From Bacteroidota bacterium (lineage in GTDB: Bacteria > Bacteroidota > Bacteroidia > UBA8524): 5,482 bases of DNA. The notes under the pieces are model-generated. The model had not been told where the DNA came from, did not search any database, and saw nothing but the letters and a program-made list of their open reading frames with translations. The translations under genes were made by a program, and so were the position numbers. Positions 5,111 to 5,482 of the stretch are shown here, in pieces. Position 1 is the first letter of the stretch. Every line of letters starts with the position of its first letter. The stretch spans positions 1-5,482 of the forward strand of contig DQHT01000037.1 of NCBI GenBank assembly GCA_003531115.1, in the 5' to 3' direction.

Positions 5111-5482
5111 TCAAACCGCCCCCGGAATAAACGTCCTCATACCATTGATCTTTGTCCTCAGGGTGTGAAAAAACTGATAGCGGAATTTTTCCGACACATC
5201 GCTGAGCATGGTCGACTTCGAACGAAATTGCATGATCCAATGGTGGCATTCATTGGAAAAATCTGGCGACTTCGACATCAGAGAATTAAACGAATTAAAA
5301 CCAATATACGTATAGAGATCCTCGTTACGCTGCACCTGTACCGTATTGGTTCCCAAAAGGATATCGCTTTGATAGAGCTCAAACTTTCCTGATTCTTCTC
5401 CACTTTCGGTTTTGATATATTTTTTTGAAACGACTGCCTCACGTTCGAGTTTGGTGATCAGATCGTCAAGATCATCGCAAAT
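5111..5482 (-). CDS. Uncharacterised protein, 5' end outside window
   Basis: Reading the minus strand, one frame is open from the right edge to a TGA at 5111-5113, giving the last 123 residues of a larger gene that converges on the barrel gene. It is preferred over the plus-strand frame at 5165-5392, which has an Arg/Ile/His-heavy composition typical of an antisense shadow. The segment begins with an acidic, probably helical stretch (DDLDDLITKLEREAVVSKKY), goes through a beta-like part (KFELYQSDILLG, DLYTYIGFNSFNSLM), and ends with a helical tail (SEKFRYQFFHTLRTKINGM, then RTFIPGAV). The tail HTLRTKING recalls the histidine kinase H-box (HELRTPLNG), but lacks the acidic residue after His and the Pro, and the protein stops ten residues after the motif's NG, so kinase activity is not supported. 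I do not recognise the family. No clear terminator follows apart from the weak hairpin and G-rich array. Confidence 0.75.
   Translation of the reverse strand: MCDDLDDLITKLEREAVVSKKYIKTESGEESGKFELYQSDILLGTNTVQVQRNEDLYTYIGFNSFNSLMSKSPDFSNECHHWIMQFRSKSTMLSDVSEKFRYQFFHTLRTKINGMRTFIPGAV

Noticed and set aside
931..5160. Shared 12-mer GATCTTTGTCCT at 931-942 and 5148-5159
   Set aside because: About one such match is expected by chance in a window of this size, and one copy is inside the minus-strand coding sequence.
4950..5168. Plus-strand frame reading through the CAGAACC array (RTQNPEPRTQNP-like peptide)
   Set aside because: It starts inside the barrel gene and its repeat peptide is just the heptamer array translated; it also runs into the minus-strand gene.
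5165..5392. 75-codon plus-strand frame beginning MKKLIAEFF
   Set aside because: The opposite strand is open over a longer stretch reaching the window edge with more protein-like composition, so this is its shadow.

Overview
The window looks like chromosomal DNA from a member of the Bacteroidota. Three things point there: a secreted protein ending in a type IX secretion (T9SS) type A sorting domain, an ECF sigma factor translationally coupled to a membrane protein of the anti-sigma / beta-barrel kind, and one good match to the Bacteroidota -7 promoter element (TAnnTTTG) with almost no Shine-Dalgarno signals. No tRNA, rRNA, CRISPR array, transposase or phage gene is visible.

Layout, left to right. 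(1) Positions 2-931, plus strand: the 3' part of an unrecognised gene, open to the left edge. (2) 932-1086: a short intergenic stretch with a degenerate 7-bp array (CAGAACC). (3) 1087-2796, plus: a surface or secreted protein with signal peptide, right-handed beta-helix repeats, a PKD domain and a T9SS sorting domain. (4) 2804-2850: a strong intrinsic terminator, followed at once by a candidate promoter. (5) 2868-3563 and 3560-5002, plus: an ECF sigma factor and a 480-residue partner, overlapping by ATGA. The partner has a short cytoplasmic head, one inner-membrane helix, a long repeat-built linker and a C-terminal outer-membrane-type beta-barrel. (6) 5003-5110: a convergent intergenic stretch with a second, longer CAGAACC array whose minus strand fits a G-quadruplex pattern. 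(7) 5111-5482, minus: the 3' part of a gene entering from the right edge.

The most interesting part is the sigma factor operon. If read literally, the partner is one polypeptide reaching from cytoplasm to outer membrane: the head could hold the sigma factor, the linker crosses the periplasm and the barrel sits in the outer membrane. That would be a one-protein envelope sensor. Its periplasmic linker is assembled from three unrelated kinds of repetitive DNA: a 48-bp unit with a small hairpin (four copies), a GLGDE-coding unit (three copies) and a REP-like palindrome with the core TTCGACAGGCTCAG. All are in frame and without stops, so the linker seems to have grown by capture and duplication of repeats that normally look intergenic. 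The T9SS protein upstream is separated by the terminator, so any functional link to the sigma operon is only positional.
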